From Austropuccinia psidii (taxonomy: Eukaryota > Basidiomycota > Pucciniomycetes > Pucciniales > Sphaerophragmiaceae): 64,000 nucleotides of DNA. A program made the position numbers and the translations under genes. Where the stretch lies: assembly GCA_023105745.1 (NCBI GenBank), contig JALGQZ010000003.1, positions 47,138,196 through 47,202,195 on the forward strand, given 5' to 3'. The notes beneath the pieces are model-generated. The model made no database searches, was not told the DNA's origin, and saw only the letters and a program-made list of their open reading frames with translations. Shown here in pieces: positions 35,519 to 47,910 of the stretch (within the stretch, counting starts at the first letter, position 1; every line of letters starts with the position of its first letter).

Positions 35519-36896
35519 GACCATGTCTTCCTGAGTCTTTAAGAATACCACAATGGCCCCTACTTGGGACACATGAGTGAAGACAGGACCAAAGAGAGGA
35601 TAGAAAGCAAAGCTTGGTGGCCTTGGTGGGAAAAGGAGTTTAGGGAATACATCAACACTTGTGAAAGATGCCAGAAGGAAAAAACAAAGGATGGGAAGAA
35701 TTATGGACTACTCCAACATGTAGAGGAACCCAAGCACCCAGGAGAAATCATAACATGGACTGTGTAACAGGGGTGTTCCAATGGGGTAAAGAAAACTACA
35801 ATGCTTTACTAGTAATAGTAGACAGGTTTAGAAAGCCTTTTAGATGCCTACCATTCCACAAAGAAGATACAGCTATTGACACAGCATTGTTATTCTGGAA
35901 TACCATTATAACTACATGTGGAGTACCTAAGATCATCATTAGTGACAGGGACACAATATTCAAATAAAAATTTTGGACCAACCCCTATGATATGCTTGGG
36001 ACTAAAATTTCATTTTATACAGCTTACCATCCACACACATATGGACTGGCTGCAAGGATGATCCAAACAATGGATGGAATAATTAGAAGATTCTGTGCCT
36101 ATGCCATAAAATACAAAGATCATGAAGGGTATTCCCATGAATGGGTTAAGCTTATCCCACCTAAACAATGGGCTTTCAACACCACCAAGAACTCTACCAC
36201 AGGGAGGTCACCTTCTCTCATTGAAAAAGGGTGGAACCCCTTATTTGCTGTGGATCACTTGAAGAAAAATCATCTAAACATCCACCCAAAAGCAAAGGAT
36301 TTCCAAGATATGTGGAAATGAGCATGTGAGAGAGAAGTGATATTCATATCTGGGGAAAAGGAGTATAACAAGCAGGGGTATGACAGTACCCTTAAGGAAC
36401 CTGACTTTGGGGAGGGTGACCAGGTTCTGGTATCCACCTTGAGCTTCAATAATCACAAAGGCCCAAGACAATGATAGACTCATTTATGGGACAATTTATT
36501 ATCATTAGGTTGCTCAGGAAACGCTCAGTGGAAGTCAAAGTCACATAGAAATTCTTGGGGAAGCACCCAGTGTTCCCAGTGAGCTTAGTCAAACAATACC
36601 ACAAGACTGCAGAAGATAAATTCCCCTCCAGGAATAAGGGTCACACTCCACAAGAAGTAGTGGAAGTGTAAGACTCCCCTGGAATGGTGAAGAATATAAT
36701 AAAGGCCAGGTAGATCAGACTCAATTGAAAATACCATAGACAATACTTGGTCAAATTCAAGAACCAGACAGCTGATAAAGAAAAATGCTTCAAAGAAGAG
36801 GCAATACCAGATGATGAGATTCACCTGAAAATATTCAGAGTCTCCAGGAGGGCTGAACAGTCTCACAAATGATGGGCCTTCTCCAGAGGGAGAGTA
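35519..36896 (+). pseudogene. Element A integrase and C-terminal region, decayed
   Basis: Picks up the reading frame cut at 12820. The zinc domain reads GHMSEDRTKERIESKAWWPW followed by YINTCERCQ (35560-35680). The integrase core retains ISDRD near 35938-35953 but the first catalytic aspartate region is lost (ITWTV then stop, 35750-35765) and the catalytic glutamate is alanine (GLAARMIQ near 36045). A degraded chromodomain-like tail follows to about 36870, then a purine-rich tract CAGAGGGAGAGTA directly before the 3' LTR. Confidence 0.78.
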
Positions 36897-37427
36897 TGTC
36901 AGCCTGTGACTCAAACCCAGGGCAGGAACATGATAGCAAAATACCATAAACCAATTGTAGAGAGAATTTCCATCAGAAAAAGCTGAAGCCTGGTATTAAA
37001 AGAAAGAGGAAAGTCACCTTTTTGAAAATATAAACCTCCAATAACCATACGTCAAAGGATAACAAAGTTACTCCTGCTCAAAGCAAGAATAAAGCATAAG
37101 CCATAATTTTCAACTCTCATCTGAGATACAGGGAAAAGCCACAGAAACCTCATCAAATGGGTGTTGAAATTGAAGCTGTTAGTTAGGGATATCAAATAAT
37201 AATAGAAAGGTTAAGCAACCATCAAAACGACAGAGGTTACAACCAAAATTAAGCCAAATAACAGTGGAAAAAACATTTACCCCTCATCTAACTTCTACAC
37301 TTTTAGTGTGAGATACCTAAAGTGGGGTATTTTTGGAAGGGGAATAATTAGGAATTTCTAATGGTGCCATTCATTTCCTCAGAACCATCTAAAACAAAGG
37401 GTATGGAGAAGACAAACTCTATATAGG
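36897..37427 (+). repeat. 3' LTR (family B) of element A, first piece
   Basis: Starts TGTCAGCCTGTGACTCAAAC. It is cut after 531 bp by the gypsy element at 37428 and continues at 47716. Confidence 0.85.
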
Positions 37428-39349
37428 TGTAAGATGTGACTATGAAACTGGTGATAATATTACTATTAATCAACAGTACTATGTCTGTTCTTATGAAATA
37501 TAATAATAAAATATTATTATAACCACAATTAACTAATTAAAAAATTATTTCTTTCACGTGTTAAGCACTACTAGTGATTTTAACAGTGAGCAAGTAATTG
37601 TCTACAAGAATCAATTACAAGAAGAATTTAATAATAAAAACTTCTTTATTAAAATAATAAAATTATTTTAATATATAATTATCTTTTGCAAGAATAATTA
37701 TAAAGATAATTCTTGAAGAAAACTATTACTAGAGAAAAACTTTAAGAATTAAGAATAAATGACTCACTAATACTCCAAAGAACTTATTGATAGATAAGAG
37801 TAGAGAAATTTGACTTGGAATTGTGGATTTAAGGGATAAGAAAGATTTATAACAGTATTACAACAATATATAGTTGGATTCTATGATTTCACGTCTTTCT
37901 GGATGGTTTTGAAAGATTTAAAACACTTAAGAATAGCTTTAACTAATACTTACTAGTTGGTAATAATGATTTAATAAATTGATAAGATGATGATACGGAA
38001 AAAACAGCAAGAATAGGCTTCTTTTAAGTCAACAAGAGCTCACAGAGGCGTGCCATGGAGCAAACTGAAAAAAAAGTGGGTGAGAAAACAATAAACCCTT
38101 TTGGATTAATGATTGCATCATCTGTTGTCACGTAAGATTATCATAATTACTTAAGTGATGCTTTTACGTGACTACCAACCCCAATATGGTTAAGAATAAA
38201 AGGAGTAACATCTGTAAATCTTCTTTTATTCTAAAATAATCATTGATTTCTCAAAGTTATCAATGTTATTGCCCATTTCATCACAGGTTGTAATTACTGT
38301 GAATTTTTGAAGATTCAGTGTTTCACATAGAATGGTCAAAAATGGACTGTAAGTAAAACTTTTAATTTTACTAGTAAAACCATAATTCTTTTTGGTTGTA
38401 CCATAGATAATACAGGTATTCATTGGTCCTGAACGTTTCAGGAAGATTCATTAAGAATTGTATTTTTAATGAATTTTTGAAGTTTTTACCTCATTTCTAC
38501 ATAGAATTGCAAATAGCAGTATTTTGCTGGTTGCTATGAGGTAAATCAATGAATATGGATCCCAAAAGGGTTTAATTACTCTTTTAGGGTCTAGTCATGG
38601 AAAGTCATCAATAATTGATGTGGTTACAGGAGCCTAAGTAGCTTATTACCTCCTTGGCACGTCAAAATAGCAGGTTATTTGCTATTTTTCTTATGATTAC
38701 AGTAGGTGTAACTTGGTAACCAAGTTCCCAAAGAGTTTTAGTTTACCAATTGGGCCAAGATGAGCCATGGATCCATGCTCTGGAGCTATCCACGCCTCTG
38801 AGGCCTCAGAAGTTGGGTACCCTGGCTCTCTTTGATGTCTTTTGTCCCCCTTGCTTATTTTTTACGTCAAAATAGTAATTTAAGCTTTAAGTGAGATATC
38901 CACTATGGGTGTACCAAAAGTCCATGTAGGAATACCATGATATTAAGTGCTCAAAACATGCATAACACTATTCTTAGTGTATATGTAACATGGGATTTCT
39001 CACTTTCCCATTATTTTGGCTAAAAATCAAGAAAAACAAAAATTTTCATGGATCTTTTATGTGGTATTAATGATGTGGTATTGAATTATATTCCATTTTA
39101 CCACCTCAAATACTTAAATTGAGCTTATTCACTCTATGGAGCTACCCTAGGTGAATTTTTGTGTAGAATCCAAATCTGGTCTTAAATCCATGGATTTACT
39201 TACTCAATAAAAAGTTATTCATCTTTTCTGAAATTGAAAATGATGAATTTTGGATATATGCATGACTTATGAGTTTTGCATAATTCAAAATTTCTTTTTA
39301 AGATGATTGTGTCCTATTTGGGTATGTAAAATATACCTCAAGGCTCACA
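37428..39349 (-). repeat. 3' LTR of the intact family-A gypsy element
   Basis: TGTAAGATGTGACTATGAAA ... CCTCAAGGCTCACA in window orientation. Both ends are TG/CA. Non-coding and AT-rich. Confidence 0.95.
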
Positions 39350-39361
39350 TTCCCTCCCACC
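39350..39361 (-). other. Polypurine tract
   Basis: GGTGGGAGGGAA on the minus strand, directly next to the 3' LTR; would prime plus-strand DNA synthesis. Confidence 0.8.
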
Positions 39362-39489
39362 AAAAAATAAAATTGTACTACAATTTTATTAGTGATAAAA
39401 GAATAAGGCCCCAAAGGGGGGTAATGTCCACTGTCCAACCTCTTCACATTACTCAGATCAAGTAATTTAAAGCACATTTATAGACATAT

Positions 39490-42400
39490 TCAGGCTTGTG
39501 GCCTTCTTTCATGTCTAAATCTTCTTAAGAGTTTATCTGAGTCAGGTATTTCTGATTCTGCCATCCATTCATCTTCATGTACTGGATTTCTATATCTGAC
39601 AAGATATTCTCTTTGATTTTTACCCCTAAGTCTCCTTTCTTCAATGACTTTCTTTATTTTTCTGTCTTCATTCTGTTCTACAGGTGGTACAGTTAAAGGA
39701 GTTGGGTTTCTTAAAGGAAACAATTCTTTGTCAGCTGGTTGATAAGGCTTTATAAAGCTGACTGGAAATGTGGGGTGTTTATTTTCCAATTCAACACTCA
39801 ATTCCACTTGAACTGCATTGGTTCCATGTAAAGCAACAATAACAAAAGGTCCTACATAAGAATCTTTAAGTTTCTTTGGGCCTTTGATATTATTAAAATT
39901 CAAGGTTGAAACTAAAACTAAGTCCCCTACTTTGAAGTCTGGTACTTTATGACTCTTGTCCCACTTCTTTTTTGTATAATCAAAAGCATCATCCATACTC
40001 TGTTTTGCATGGTGTTTTACTTTATCAAGCATTAATTTGAAGCTGGAAGCTGTAGGATGAATGTCAATCAAGTCTTTCCTCAGTGTGTCTGCTGGGAGTC
40101 TTGGATTCCATCCTTTTTCTAATATAGCAGGAGTTTGTCCTGTGGAAGAATGGACTGATGTCTTGTATGCCAATTCTAATGCAGGTATTAGAGTGCACCA
40201 GTCATGGGTAAAGCCATCTGAGTCTTTGAATTCTAATCCATAAGCACAAAATCTCCTGATCATGTCTTCTAAAGTTTGAATCATCCTCTCTGCTAGCCCA
40301 TCTGTTTGAGGGTGATATGCTGTAGAGAATGATAACTTAGTCCCAAACAATCTATGAAGATTGGTCCAAAGTGCAGATGTGAACTTGGGATCTCTGTCAC
40401 TTATGATATTCTTAAATAACCCTGTATGAGAAATAACTCTACTCCATAAAAGAAGAGCTGTATCCATAGCAGTGTCATCTTTATGACATGGTAAGAATAT
40501 GGGAGTTTTTCTATATCTGTCTACAATGACTAAACAAGCATTATAACTTTTGTCACCACTTGGAGGAAGTGCTGTGACCCAATCCATGTGAACAACTTCC
40601 CAAGGGGATTTTGGTTCTTGAATATGGATCATCAATCCAAATTTCTTGCCTGTACTCCTGTTTGCTTTTTGGCATCTATCACAGGTATGGCAATATTCAA
40701 TGGTTTCTTTTCTCCAAGATGGCCACCATGCACAGTTCTTCACTTTTTCAAGTGTTCTGTCTTCTGATAGGTGTCCAGAGTAAATGCTATCATGGCATTC
40801 ATGAAGAATGGTATTGATAAGCAATCTACTACACAGTGTCATCACACAAGAATGTTTTGTTCTATGGTAAATAATCCCATCAAACAAGTGAAATCTTCCC
40901 TCAGAATAGGAATTTTTCCAAACTTCATCTAGTGTATTAACCAAAGATGTGTCTTTGCAGTCTTTATCCAATAAAGAAGTCAAGATATGGCAATTCTTGT
41001 CTTGTTTATAAGACTCTCTGACCTCTTCAAAGAATTCAGTCCCAATATCAGTTATGTTAATTCCTTCAATTGGAATCTGTGGTTCAGCTTCCAAAGGTAC
41101 ATAAGCTGGGTTATCAGGAGTGTTGGCTAAAGCCCATCTACTAAGTCCATCAGCATTCTTGTGAATTTTTCCTGCTTTATGAACTATAGTCATGTTTCCT
41201 CTATATTCTTGAATGGCTATTTGCCATCTCAACATATGTCTGTTGGGAGTTTTCATGTTAAGAAGTGATTTCACGGCATTACAGTCAGTTATCACTTCAA
41301 AAACACTGCCATAAAGGTAATAGTGTAATTTCTCAAGTGCCCATACCAAACATAAGCACTCCATTTGGCTCGCACCATATCTGGCTTCTGTTGGTTTGAT
41401 TTGTCTTGAGATATAAAAAACTGGTCCTTCTGTAGGTTTGTCATCAATAATTTGGACTTGGTGTAGGGCTGCCTCTAATCCATCTCCACATGCATCAATG
41501 TACAATTTAAAAGGAATATTCCAGTCAGGCATGAGGAGTAAAGGTGCTTCTGTAAGGGCTTTCTTTATCTTCTCATAAGCTTTAATTCTTTCCTGTGTCA
41601 TCTCAAATACAGTCTGTTGATCACAGATTCTATAGAGTGACTTGGCTAGAATTGCAAAATCTTTCAAGTGTTGCCTATAGTAACTAGCAAATCCAAGAAA
41701 AGACATCATTTCTTTTTTATTCTGGGTTATTGGCTTAAGTAACACTGCTGCTACTTTATTCTTGTGAATACCCAAGCTCAAACCAGAAACAACATGTCCT
41801 AATGCTTTGAGTTCTTCAAAACCAAAATTGCATTTCTTAAGTGAAATTTTCATGTTCACTTCTGCAACTTTATGAAGTACTCTTGCAAGTCTTTCAAGGT
41901 GCAAAGACCATGAGTCAGAACATATAATAATATCATCAATATAAATGATAAGCCATCCTTCAGATGATTCTGTAGGAAAGATGGTGTTCATCATCCTTTG
42001 ATAATGAGATGGAGCATTTTTAATGCCAAATGGCATTCTAAGATACTCATAAATACCACAGTGAGTGATAATTCTAAGTAATTTACTAGCTTTAGGCATC
42101 AAAACATTTTGATGGAAGCCTTTTAATGCATCCATTGATGTTATATACTTGGATTTAGACAATTGAGTCAAGGTTTGTTGGATTCTAGGGATTGGATACC
42201 TATCTGGAACTGTGTAGGTATTCAAAGCTCTAAAATCTCCAACCATTCTTGACTTATCATTATGCCATGCAATAATAACAGGTGTTGTCACTTCAACTTC
42301 CTCATTATGGCCTACTTTCCTTAGCACACCAAGTTGGATCAACTCTTGGATATGTTTTTCCAAGGCTTCTCTAGCTCTGGGACTGGCTGGATAAGCTGGT

Positions 42401-45192
42401 CTTCTAAGTACTGGAGGATATGGTCTATCAATATTAAGAGTAATATCAATTTCATGTCCCCTTATAGCGCCTAATGGTTTATTATCAGAGGCAAATGCAG
42501 TATTGTATGTATATAATACATCAATAAGTTCATTCCTCATCTTTGGTGACAATGATGGATTAATTTGTGCTTCAACAAGTTGTTTAGACACAAATTCATC
42601 TTTGTAAGTATCTTTGACAGAAGATACTACAGATATTTGTTTTGGCATATTGGAGAAAGCAAATTTTTTCCTTTTGTTATCTCCAATTGTGAAATATCTG
42701 TCTTTATGGTTATTTATATCAATACCATAAATATTCAAGTAATCATTTCCAAGAATGATGTGCTGAGATGTGCAATTATCCATTACTACAATCTCAGTTT
42801 TCATTCTTACACTTCTTGCTGGATGTGGGAATACAATATTAGTGTCCAATATGCCCAAGGGGTACATATTGTTACTGGCACTACTGAATTGTACACCTTC
42901 TATTGGTAATAGATGGTTTTTCCATTCAGGAAGTATAATTTGGAGATAATCTTTGCCAACACAAGTGCAAAATGCCCCTGTATCCAAATTTACTTTGGCT
43001 TCAATATCACTCATCAGAACTGATGTGATACAGGATGCTCCAGCAGTATAACCCTTTCCTCTAGCAGGTTTTGTTTTACACATTTTGGCATCTTGGACAT
43101 TGATCAGGTTGCAGCAATCCTCACTGTACTGTGGCAAGTGGGTATGGACTTCTGTGACCTCAAAGAAAGCTGAAATGTTCTCAATGGGATAGTCCTCCAC
43201 TGGTGTATCTTCAGAGACTGCAGAATCTTGATCAGACTCTTCTTTCTCTTCAGTACACTGAATTTCTTCAATGACTTGAACTTCATTGATTTTTGTCTTC
43301 TTAGGACAAGTGTTGGCTAAATGTGAAGTACTTCCACATTTATGACACTTCAAGACTGGTCTTTCTGGTCTTCCTTCCTCTCTAGGAATCTTGGAGACTA
43401 TTTTGGACTCTATTGGATTTTTAACCCAAGTTTTACCAATTCTTGTTCTGGTAATGATATCTTCCATAGCATTAATGTAGTCCTCTGTTGAACAGGGTTC
43501 CACACATCTGCTTTTGATAGCATGTTCCAGTTCTCCTCCACACTTTATTAATATTTTCATATTAATCATAGTGTCAGACATATCTGGGTGTAAAGCAGAT
43601 AATCTGTCTTTTTGTTTGAAGAACCAAGTAAGTGGTTTGTCTTTTTCTGAGTTAAAAATGGCACTTTCAAAAGAATTCTCCATTTTAAACCTCCAAGAAT
43701 TATTGGCCCATTTGGTAATCACTTCAGATTTCCACCAAGACCAGTCATGTCTTCCATGATCTATTCTCATCTTATAATACCATTTCTTTGCAGTCTTGGT
43801 AAACAAACAATGTAATTTTCCTACTATGATTTCATCAGGTATATTCAAGTCTTCTTGCAACATATCAATATTCCTGATGAATTCAATATGGTTGTATTCT
43901 CCTTCACCAGAGAATGTTGGCCATTCTTCTATTTTTGGAATATCTCTTGCAGAGTAGGCATTTTCTCCTAAGAATGGAGCCAGACTTTCTTTAACAGAGA
44001 GTTTTTCTTCAGTCAAAGGTGTAGAATGTCTTGGCATATGTGGTTCATGATTCTTATGAATTTGCTCTACACTTGCAATTATATCATTCTTCAATTTCTG
44101 CCTCTCACTGTCACTTTTTGCTAAATGTATAGCAAATTGATTGGTGTTCTTAACTATTTGTAAGACATGGTCTTCAAGAGTTTTAAGTCTATCATTTACT
44201 TTAAAAATGGAAGGATCCTCTGTGTCATTATTTTGACATTGGTTCTCAATTCTTTCACAAGCATTGCTAATGGACTCAAGGGTGACAGTTGTCAATTTAT
44301 GCCATTCAGAATGTTGCTTGTCATTTTTCTTTAAATCATTGATGTCTAATGTAATTTGCTTTAACTTTGACTCAAGTTTGCCAATTTCTACATTAATACT
44401 TCTATGTAAATCAGTTATTTGCGTGGAAAGGTCCTGTTCATCCTTTCCTGCTCCTTGGCTGTGAATTCCATAAGAGTTCTGGCCATATTGAAGACACTGT
44501 CCACGGCTGAAGGTTCCAATTTGGGGATCCTGTACCCTTGTGGGTAAGGTCTGTGCCAATTGGATTTGCCTTTGCCCTTGCCTTGATGGTTCTTGGGACC
44601 TCTCTGTTTCTTTTGAGGTCCTTTGGGCTTGTCCTTGGATGCTTCTGGAGCTGGTTTGGAGCTGGTAGATGCCACTGGTGCCTCTGTCTCCAAAGCTGGA
44701 GTCATTTCCAACTCTTTCTTCTGGTCTATGGATAAAAGACTTTGGTTCTTCAACCAATTCTTTATCTTTTTGACCTTGTCTTTGCAAGACAGGGGGCTCC
44801 ATCCTCCTAAGAGTTCTATGGTCTTCTCCTGACCCAGAAAGCTCTTGATGTGTAAGTAGGAGTTCATGGCCCCCTGCCAAAGGCTTGGGCAGATTTCCCA
44901 CTCCTCTTCCTTGGCTGCTCTGAACCAGTTTTTGTACTGGCATTGATATATTTCTATTGCTGCCACTTGAAATTGGTTCAGCCCTGGAAATATTACCATA
45001 AATCAGTTCAGGCTCAGAATTTACATCAAAATCTGTTGGTACAGACCTTGGGGAATGGGGGGCAACTCTGGCATCCTCCAGTTGTGTCTTTCTTGTGGAA
45101 GATTTGGCACTTCTGGATTTGGTCTTGCCTCTTCTTTGTCCACATCCATCTGGTTGGACTGAATAGTTGCTTCCATTTCTGGTATGCACCAT
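39490..45192 (-). CDS. Gag-pol polyprotein of the family-A gypsy element, intact (about 1900 residues)
   Basis: One uninterrupted frame; the first ATG is at 45192 ([10 protein letters not shown]), two codons after an open GTG. Domains by rough residue: basic, Gln/Ser-rich N-terminus; coiled-coil-like stretch 265-340; gag capsid about 400-580; zinc knuckle [14 protein letters not shown] about 612-625; protease [10 protein letters not shown] about 738; reverse transcriptase with YIDDIIICS about 1084; RNase H starting [13 protein letters not shown] about 1232; integrase zinc domain ([11 protein letters not shown] ... CHTCDRC) about 1465-1510; integrase core with D (MDWVTALP), D (ISDRDPK) and E (GLAERMIQ) about 1536, 1604 and 1633; chromodomain-like tail [20 protein letters not shown] about 1865. 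All catalytic residues I can check are present. Fused gag and pol in one frame needs no frameshift. Confidence 0.93.
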   Translation of the reverse strand: MVHTRNGSNYSVQPDGCGQRRGKTKSRSAKSSTRKTQLEDARVAPHSPRSVPTDFDVNSEPELIYGNISRAEPISSGSNRNISMPVQKLVQSSQGRGVGNLPKPLAGGHELLLTHQELSGSGEDHRTLRRMEPPVLQRQGQKDKELVEEPKSFIHRPEERVGNDSSFGDRGTSGIYQLQTSSRSIQGQAQRTSKETERSQEPSRQGQRQIQLAQTLPTRVQDPQIGTFSRGQCLQYGQNSYGIHSQGAGKDEQDLSTQITDLHRSINVEIGKLESKLKQITLDINDLKKNDKQHSEWHKLTTVTLESISNACERIENQCQNNDTEDPSIFKVNDRLKTLEDHVLQIVKNTNQFAIHLAKSDSERQKLKNDIIASVEQIHKNHEPHMPRHSTPLTEEKLSVKESLAPFLGENAYSARDIPKIEEWPTFSGEGEYNHIEFIRNIDMLQEDLNIPDEIIVGKLHCLFTKTAKKWYYKMRIDHGRHDWSWWKSEVITKWANNSWRFKMENSFESAIFNSEKDKPLTWFFKQKDRLSALHPDMSDTMINMKILIKCGGELEHAIKSRCVEPCSTEDYINAMEDIITRTRIGKTWVKNPIESKIVSKIPREEGRPERPVLKCHKCGSTSHLANTCPKKTKINEVQVIEEIQCTEEKEESDQDSAVSEDTPVEDYPIENISAFFEVTEVHTHLPQYSEDCCNLINVQDAKMCKTKPARGKGYTAGASCITSVLMSDIEAKVNLDTGAFCTCVGKDYLQIILPEWKNHLLPIEGVQFSSASNNMYPLGILDTNIVFPHPARSVRMKTEIVVMDNCTSQHIILGNDYLNIYGIDINNHKDRYFTIGDNKRKKFAFSNMPKQISVVSSVKDTYKDEFVSKQLVEAQINPSLSPKMRNELIDVLYTYNTAFASDNKPLGAIRGHEIDITLNIDRPYPPVLRRPAYPASPRAREALEKHIQELIQLGVLRKVGHNEEVEVTTPVIIAWHNDKSRMVGDFRALNTYTVPDRYPIPRIQQTLTQLSKSKYITSMDALKGFHQNVLMPKASKLLRIITHCGIYEYLRMPFGIKNAPSHYQRMMNTIFPTESSEGWLIIYIDDIIICSDSWSLHLERLARVLHKVAEVNMKISLKKCNFGFEELKALGHVVSGLSLGIHKNKVAAVLLKPITQNKKEMMSFLGFASYYRQHLKDFAILAKSLYRICDQQTVFEMTQERIKAYEKIKKALTEAPLLLMPDWNIPFKLYIDACGDGLEAALHQVQIIDDKPTEGPVFYISRQIKPTEARYGASQMECLCLVWALEKLHYYLYGSVFEVITDCNAVKSLLNMKTPNRHMLRWQIAIQEYRGNMTIVHKAGKIHKNADGLSRWALANTPDNPAYVPLEAEPQIPIEGINITDIGTEFFEEVRESYKQDKNCHILTSLLDKDCKDTSLVNTLDEVWKNSYSEGRFHLFDGIIYHRTKHSCVMTLCSRLLINTILHECHDSIYSGHLSEDRTLEKVKNCAWWPSWRKETIEYCHTCDRCQKANRSTGKKFGLMIHIQEPKSPWEVVHMDWVTALPPSGDKSYNACLVIVDRYRKTPIFLPCHKDDTAMDTALLLWSRVISHTGLFKNIISDRDPKFTSALWTNLHRLFGTKLSFSTAYHPQTDGLAERMIQTLEDMIRRFCAYGLEFKDSDGFTHDWCTLIPALELAYKTSVHSSTGQTPAILEKGWNPRLPADTLRKDLIDIHPTASSFKLMLDKVKHHAKQSMDDAFDYTKKKWDKSHKVPDFKVGDLVLVSTLNFNNIKGPKKLKDSYVGPFVIVALHGTNAVQVELSVELENKHPTFPVSFIKPYQPADKELFPLRNPTPLTVPPVEQNEDRKIKKVIEERRLRGKNQREYLVRYRNPVHEDEWMAESEIPDSDKLLRRFRHERRPQA
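44415..44999 (-). CDS. Overprinted 194-codon frame inside the gag N-terminus
   Basis: Same strand as gag-pol but a different frame, covering gag residues about 65-260. It starts [20 protein letters not shown] and reads like a structured protein at first (tryptophan-rich, [20 protein letters not shown]) and then a lysine-rich patch with [14 protein letters not shown]. The gag frame it overlaps is low in hydrophobics and rich in Gln/Ser/Arg, as expected when one frame is constrained by another. It may be translated by leaky scanning or from a spliced transcript. Unproven. Confidence 0.45.
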   Translation of the reverse strand: MVIFPGLNQFQVAAIEIYQCQYKNWFRAAKEEEWEICPSLWQGAMNSYLHIKSFLGQEKTIELLGGWSPLSCKDKVKKIKNWLKNQSLLSIDQKKELEMTPALETEAPVASTSSKPAPEASKDKPKGPQKKQRGPKNHQGKGKGKSNWHRPYPQGYRIPKLEPSAVDSVFNMARTLMEFTAKEQERMNRTFPRK

Positions 45193-45199
45193 TTTCACG

Positions 45200-45403
45200 T
45201 CAATTCAAAGATAAAAGGTGAAAATATAAGATAAAATACACACCTTTTGGTGGTAATTTAGCTTTTTCTGAGTTGAATAAGGTGCCTCTTTTAGCAATCT
45301 GCACCTCAATACTGTCTTCAGATTTTGCTTCTGAAGATTCTGGACAATTGATGTATTTTTTACTGAGTCTGTTACCAGCTGCACAGTATTTGATTAAAGA
45401 CAC
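45200..45403 (-). CDS. Possible upstream leader exon of gag
   Basis: A 67-codon frame beginning [20 protein letters not shown] ends just before the gag ATG. A donor-like AAAG|GTGTGT occurs at about 45243, so it could be spliced to gag, or be an upstream open frame. Confidence 0.3.
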   Translation of the reverse strand: MSLIKYCAAGNRLSKKYINCPESSEAKSEDSIEVQIAKRGTLFNSEKAKLPPKGVYFILYFHLLSLN

Positions 45404-45773
45404 TTAAAGAGAAAAAAATATGATAAAAGAAATTATTTTTGTGTTTTAAGATATTTTAAAAGATTTTTTATGAATTTTATTATTTTTTAATATTAAAAAA
45501 ATTATTCTTTTTGAAGAAAAAAAATTAAAATTTAAGATTTTGAATGAAAATTAATTCAGAGTAACTCAAAGAATAATTTTATAAGTTTTTGGATGTGAAA
45601 AAGCCACGTGTAAAACAGTATAAAATTAAACCAAATTCCTCAATGAAAAAGATTTCCAAAACAATTTCAAAAATAAGAATTATTTTGACTTTAAAATGAA
45701 AGAAAAAAATATTCAATTAATATATTTTAGAGCTTAAAAATATATTAATTAAGGGTACAAGGTTCAAAAAACA

Positions 45774-45789
45774 CGGCCAGGCCCCCAAA
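45774..45789 (-). other. Putative primer-binding site
   Basis: TTTGGGGGCCTGGCCG on the minus strand directly after the 5' LTR. It matches the site at 3540-3555. Confidence 0.6.
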
Positions 45790-47710
45790 TGTAAGATGTG
45801 ACTATGAAACTGGTGATAATATTACTATTAATCAACATTACTATGTCTGTTCTTATGAGATATAATAATAAAATATTATTATAACCACAATTAAATAATT
45901 AAAAAATTATTTCCTTCACGTGTTAAGCACTACTAGTGATTTTAACAGGGAGCAAGTAATTGTCTACAAGAATCAATTACAAGACGAATTTAATAATAAA
46001 AACTTCTTTATTAAAATAATAAAATTATTTTAATATATAATTATCTTTTGCAAGAATAATTATAAAGATAATTCTTGAAGAAAAATATTACTAGAGAAAA
46101 ACTTTAAGAATTAAGAATAAATGACTCACTAATACTCCAAAGAACTTATTGATAGATAAGAGTAGAGAAATTTGACCTGGAATTGTGGATTTAAGGGATA
46201 AGAAGGATTTATAACAGTATTACAACAATATATAGTTGGATTCTATGATTTCACGTCTTTCTGGATGGTTTTGAAAGATTTAAAACACTTAAGAATAGCT
46301 TTAACTAATACTTACTAGTTGGTAATAATGATTTAATAAATTGATAAGATGATGATAGGGAAAAACAGCAAGAATAGGCTTCTTTTAAGTCAACAACAGC
46401 TCACAGAGGCGTGCCATGGAGCAAACTGAAAAACCAGTGAGTGAGAAAACAATAAACCCTTTTGGATTAATGATTGCATCATCTGTTGTCACGTAAGATT
46501 ATCATAATTACTTAATTGATGCTTTTACGTGACTACCAACCCCAATATGGTTAAGAATAAAAGAAGTAACATCTGTAAATCTTCTTTTATTCTAAAAGAA
46601 TCATTGATTTCTCAAAGTTATCAATGTTATTGCCCATTTCATCACAGGTTGTAATTACTGTGAATTTTTGAAGATTCAGTGTTTCACGTAGAATGGTCAA
46701 AAATGGACTGTAAGTAAAACTTTTAATTTTACTAGTAAAACCATAATTCTTTTTGGTTGTATCATAGATAATACAGTTCTCCTTTAGTCCTGAAAGTTTC
46801 AGGAAGATTCATTAAGAATTGTATTTTTAATGAATTTTTGAAGTTTTTACCTCATTTCTACGTAGAATTGCAAATAGCAGTGTTTTGCTAGTTGCTATGA
46901 GGTAAATCAATGAATATGGGTCCCAAAAGGGTTTTAATTACTCTTTTGGGCTTTATCCATGGAAAGTCATTAGTAATTGACATGGTTACAGGAGCCTAAG
47001 TAGCTTATTACCTCCTTGGCACGTCAAAATAGCAGGTTATTTGCTATTTTTCTTATGATTACAGTAGGTGTAACTTGGTAACCAAGTTCCCAAAGAGTTT
47101 TAGTTTACCAATTGGGCCAAGATGAGCCATGGATCCATGCTCTGGAGCTATCAACGCCTCTGAGGCCTCAGAAGTTGGGTACCCTGGCTCTCTTTGATGT
47201 CTTTTGTCCCCCTCGCTTATTTTTTATGTCAAAATAGTAATTTAAGCTTAAAGTGAGATATCCAATATGGGTGTACCAAAAGTCCATGTAGGAATACCAT
47301 GATATTAAGTGCTCAAAACATGCATAACACTATTCTTAGTGTATATGTAACATGGGATTTCTCACTTTCCCATTATTTTGGCTAAAAATCAAGAAAAACA
47401 AAACTTTTCATGGATCTTTTATGTGGTATTAATGATGTGGTATTGAAGTATTTTCCATTTTACCACCTCAAATACTTAAATTGAGCTTATTCACTCTATG
47501 GAGCTACCCTAGGTGAATTTTTGTGTAGAATCCAAATCTGGTCTTAAATCCATGGATTTACTTACTCAATAAAAAGTTATCATCTTTTCTGAAATTGAAA
47601 ATGATGAATTTTGGATATATGCATGACTTATGAATTTTGCATAATTCAAAATTTCTTTTTAAGATGATTGTGGCCTATTTGGGTATGTAAAATATACCTC
47701 AAGGCTCACA
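45790..47710 (-). repeat. 5' LTR of the intact family-A gypsy element
   Basis: Partner of 37428-39349. The largest local difference is near 46775-46795, where several adjacent bases differ. Confidence 0.95.
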
Positions 47711-47715
47711 ATAGG

Positions 47716-47910
47716 ACATACAAAAAATTCTTATCTGAATAATGCAGCTCAAAAGTGGCATAACTTTGCCAAATTAAATAATACCCATACCAGATGGGAT
47801 ACCATTTTTTAGACCTCATCCAGGGATACGCAATGAGTCAAATTTGAGCTCATTATATTTAAAACAGATGGGAATATCACAGTTTTAAGGCTCAAGTCCC
47901 ACACTATGGG
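47716..47910 (+). repeat. 3' LTR (family B) of element A, second piece
   Basis: 195 bp matching about 5520-5700 and 2690-2880 of the other family-B LTRs. Bounded by the TSD of the left element (ATAGG) and that of the right element (ATGGG). Confidence 0.85.

Larger units (their letters stand above)
37428..47710 (-). mobile_element. Ty3/gypsy retrotransposon of LTR family A, nearly intact (10.3 kb)
   Basis: Two LTRs of 1922 and 1921 bp (37428-39349 and 45790-47710) differ at roughly 2-3 percent of positions by eye. The TSD is ATAGG (37423-37427 and 47711-47715). The coding strand is minus: 5' LTR at right, primer site 45774-45789, one long gag-pol frame, purine tract at 39350-39361, 3' LTR at left. 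It is inserted in the 3' LTR of element A. It could be autonomous as far as its main frame shows. Confidence 0.95.

Noticed and set aside
39490..45198. Open frames on the plus strand opposite the gag-pol gene (for example 43514-43759, 42565-42909)
   Set aside because: Shadows of a long conserved frame on the other strand.
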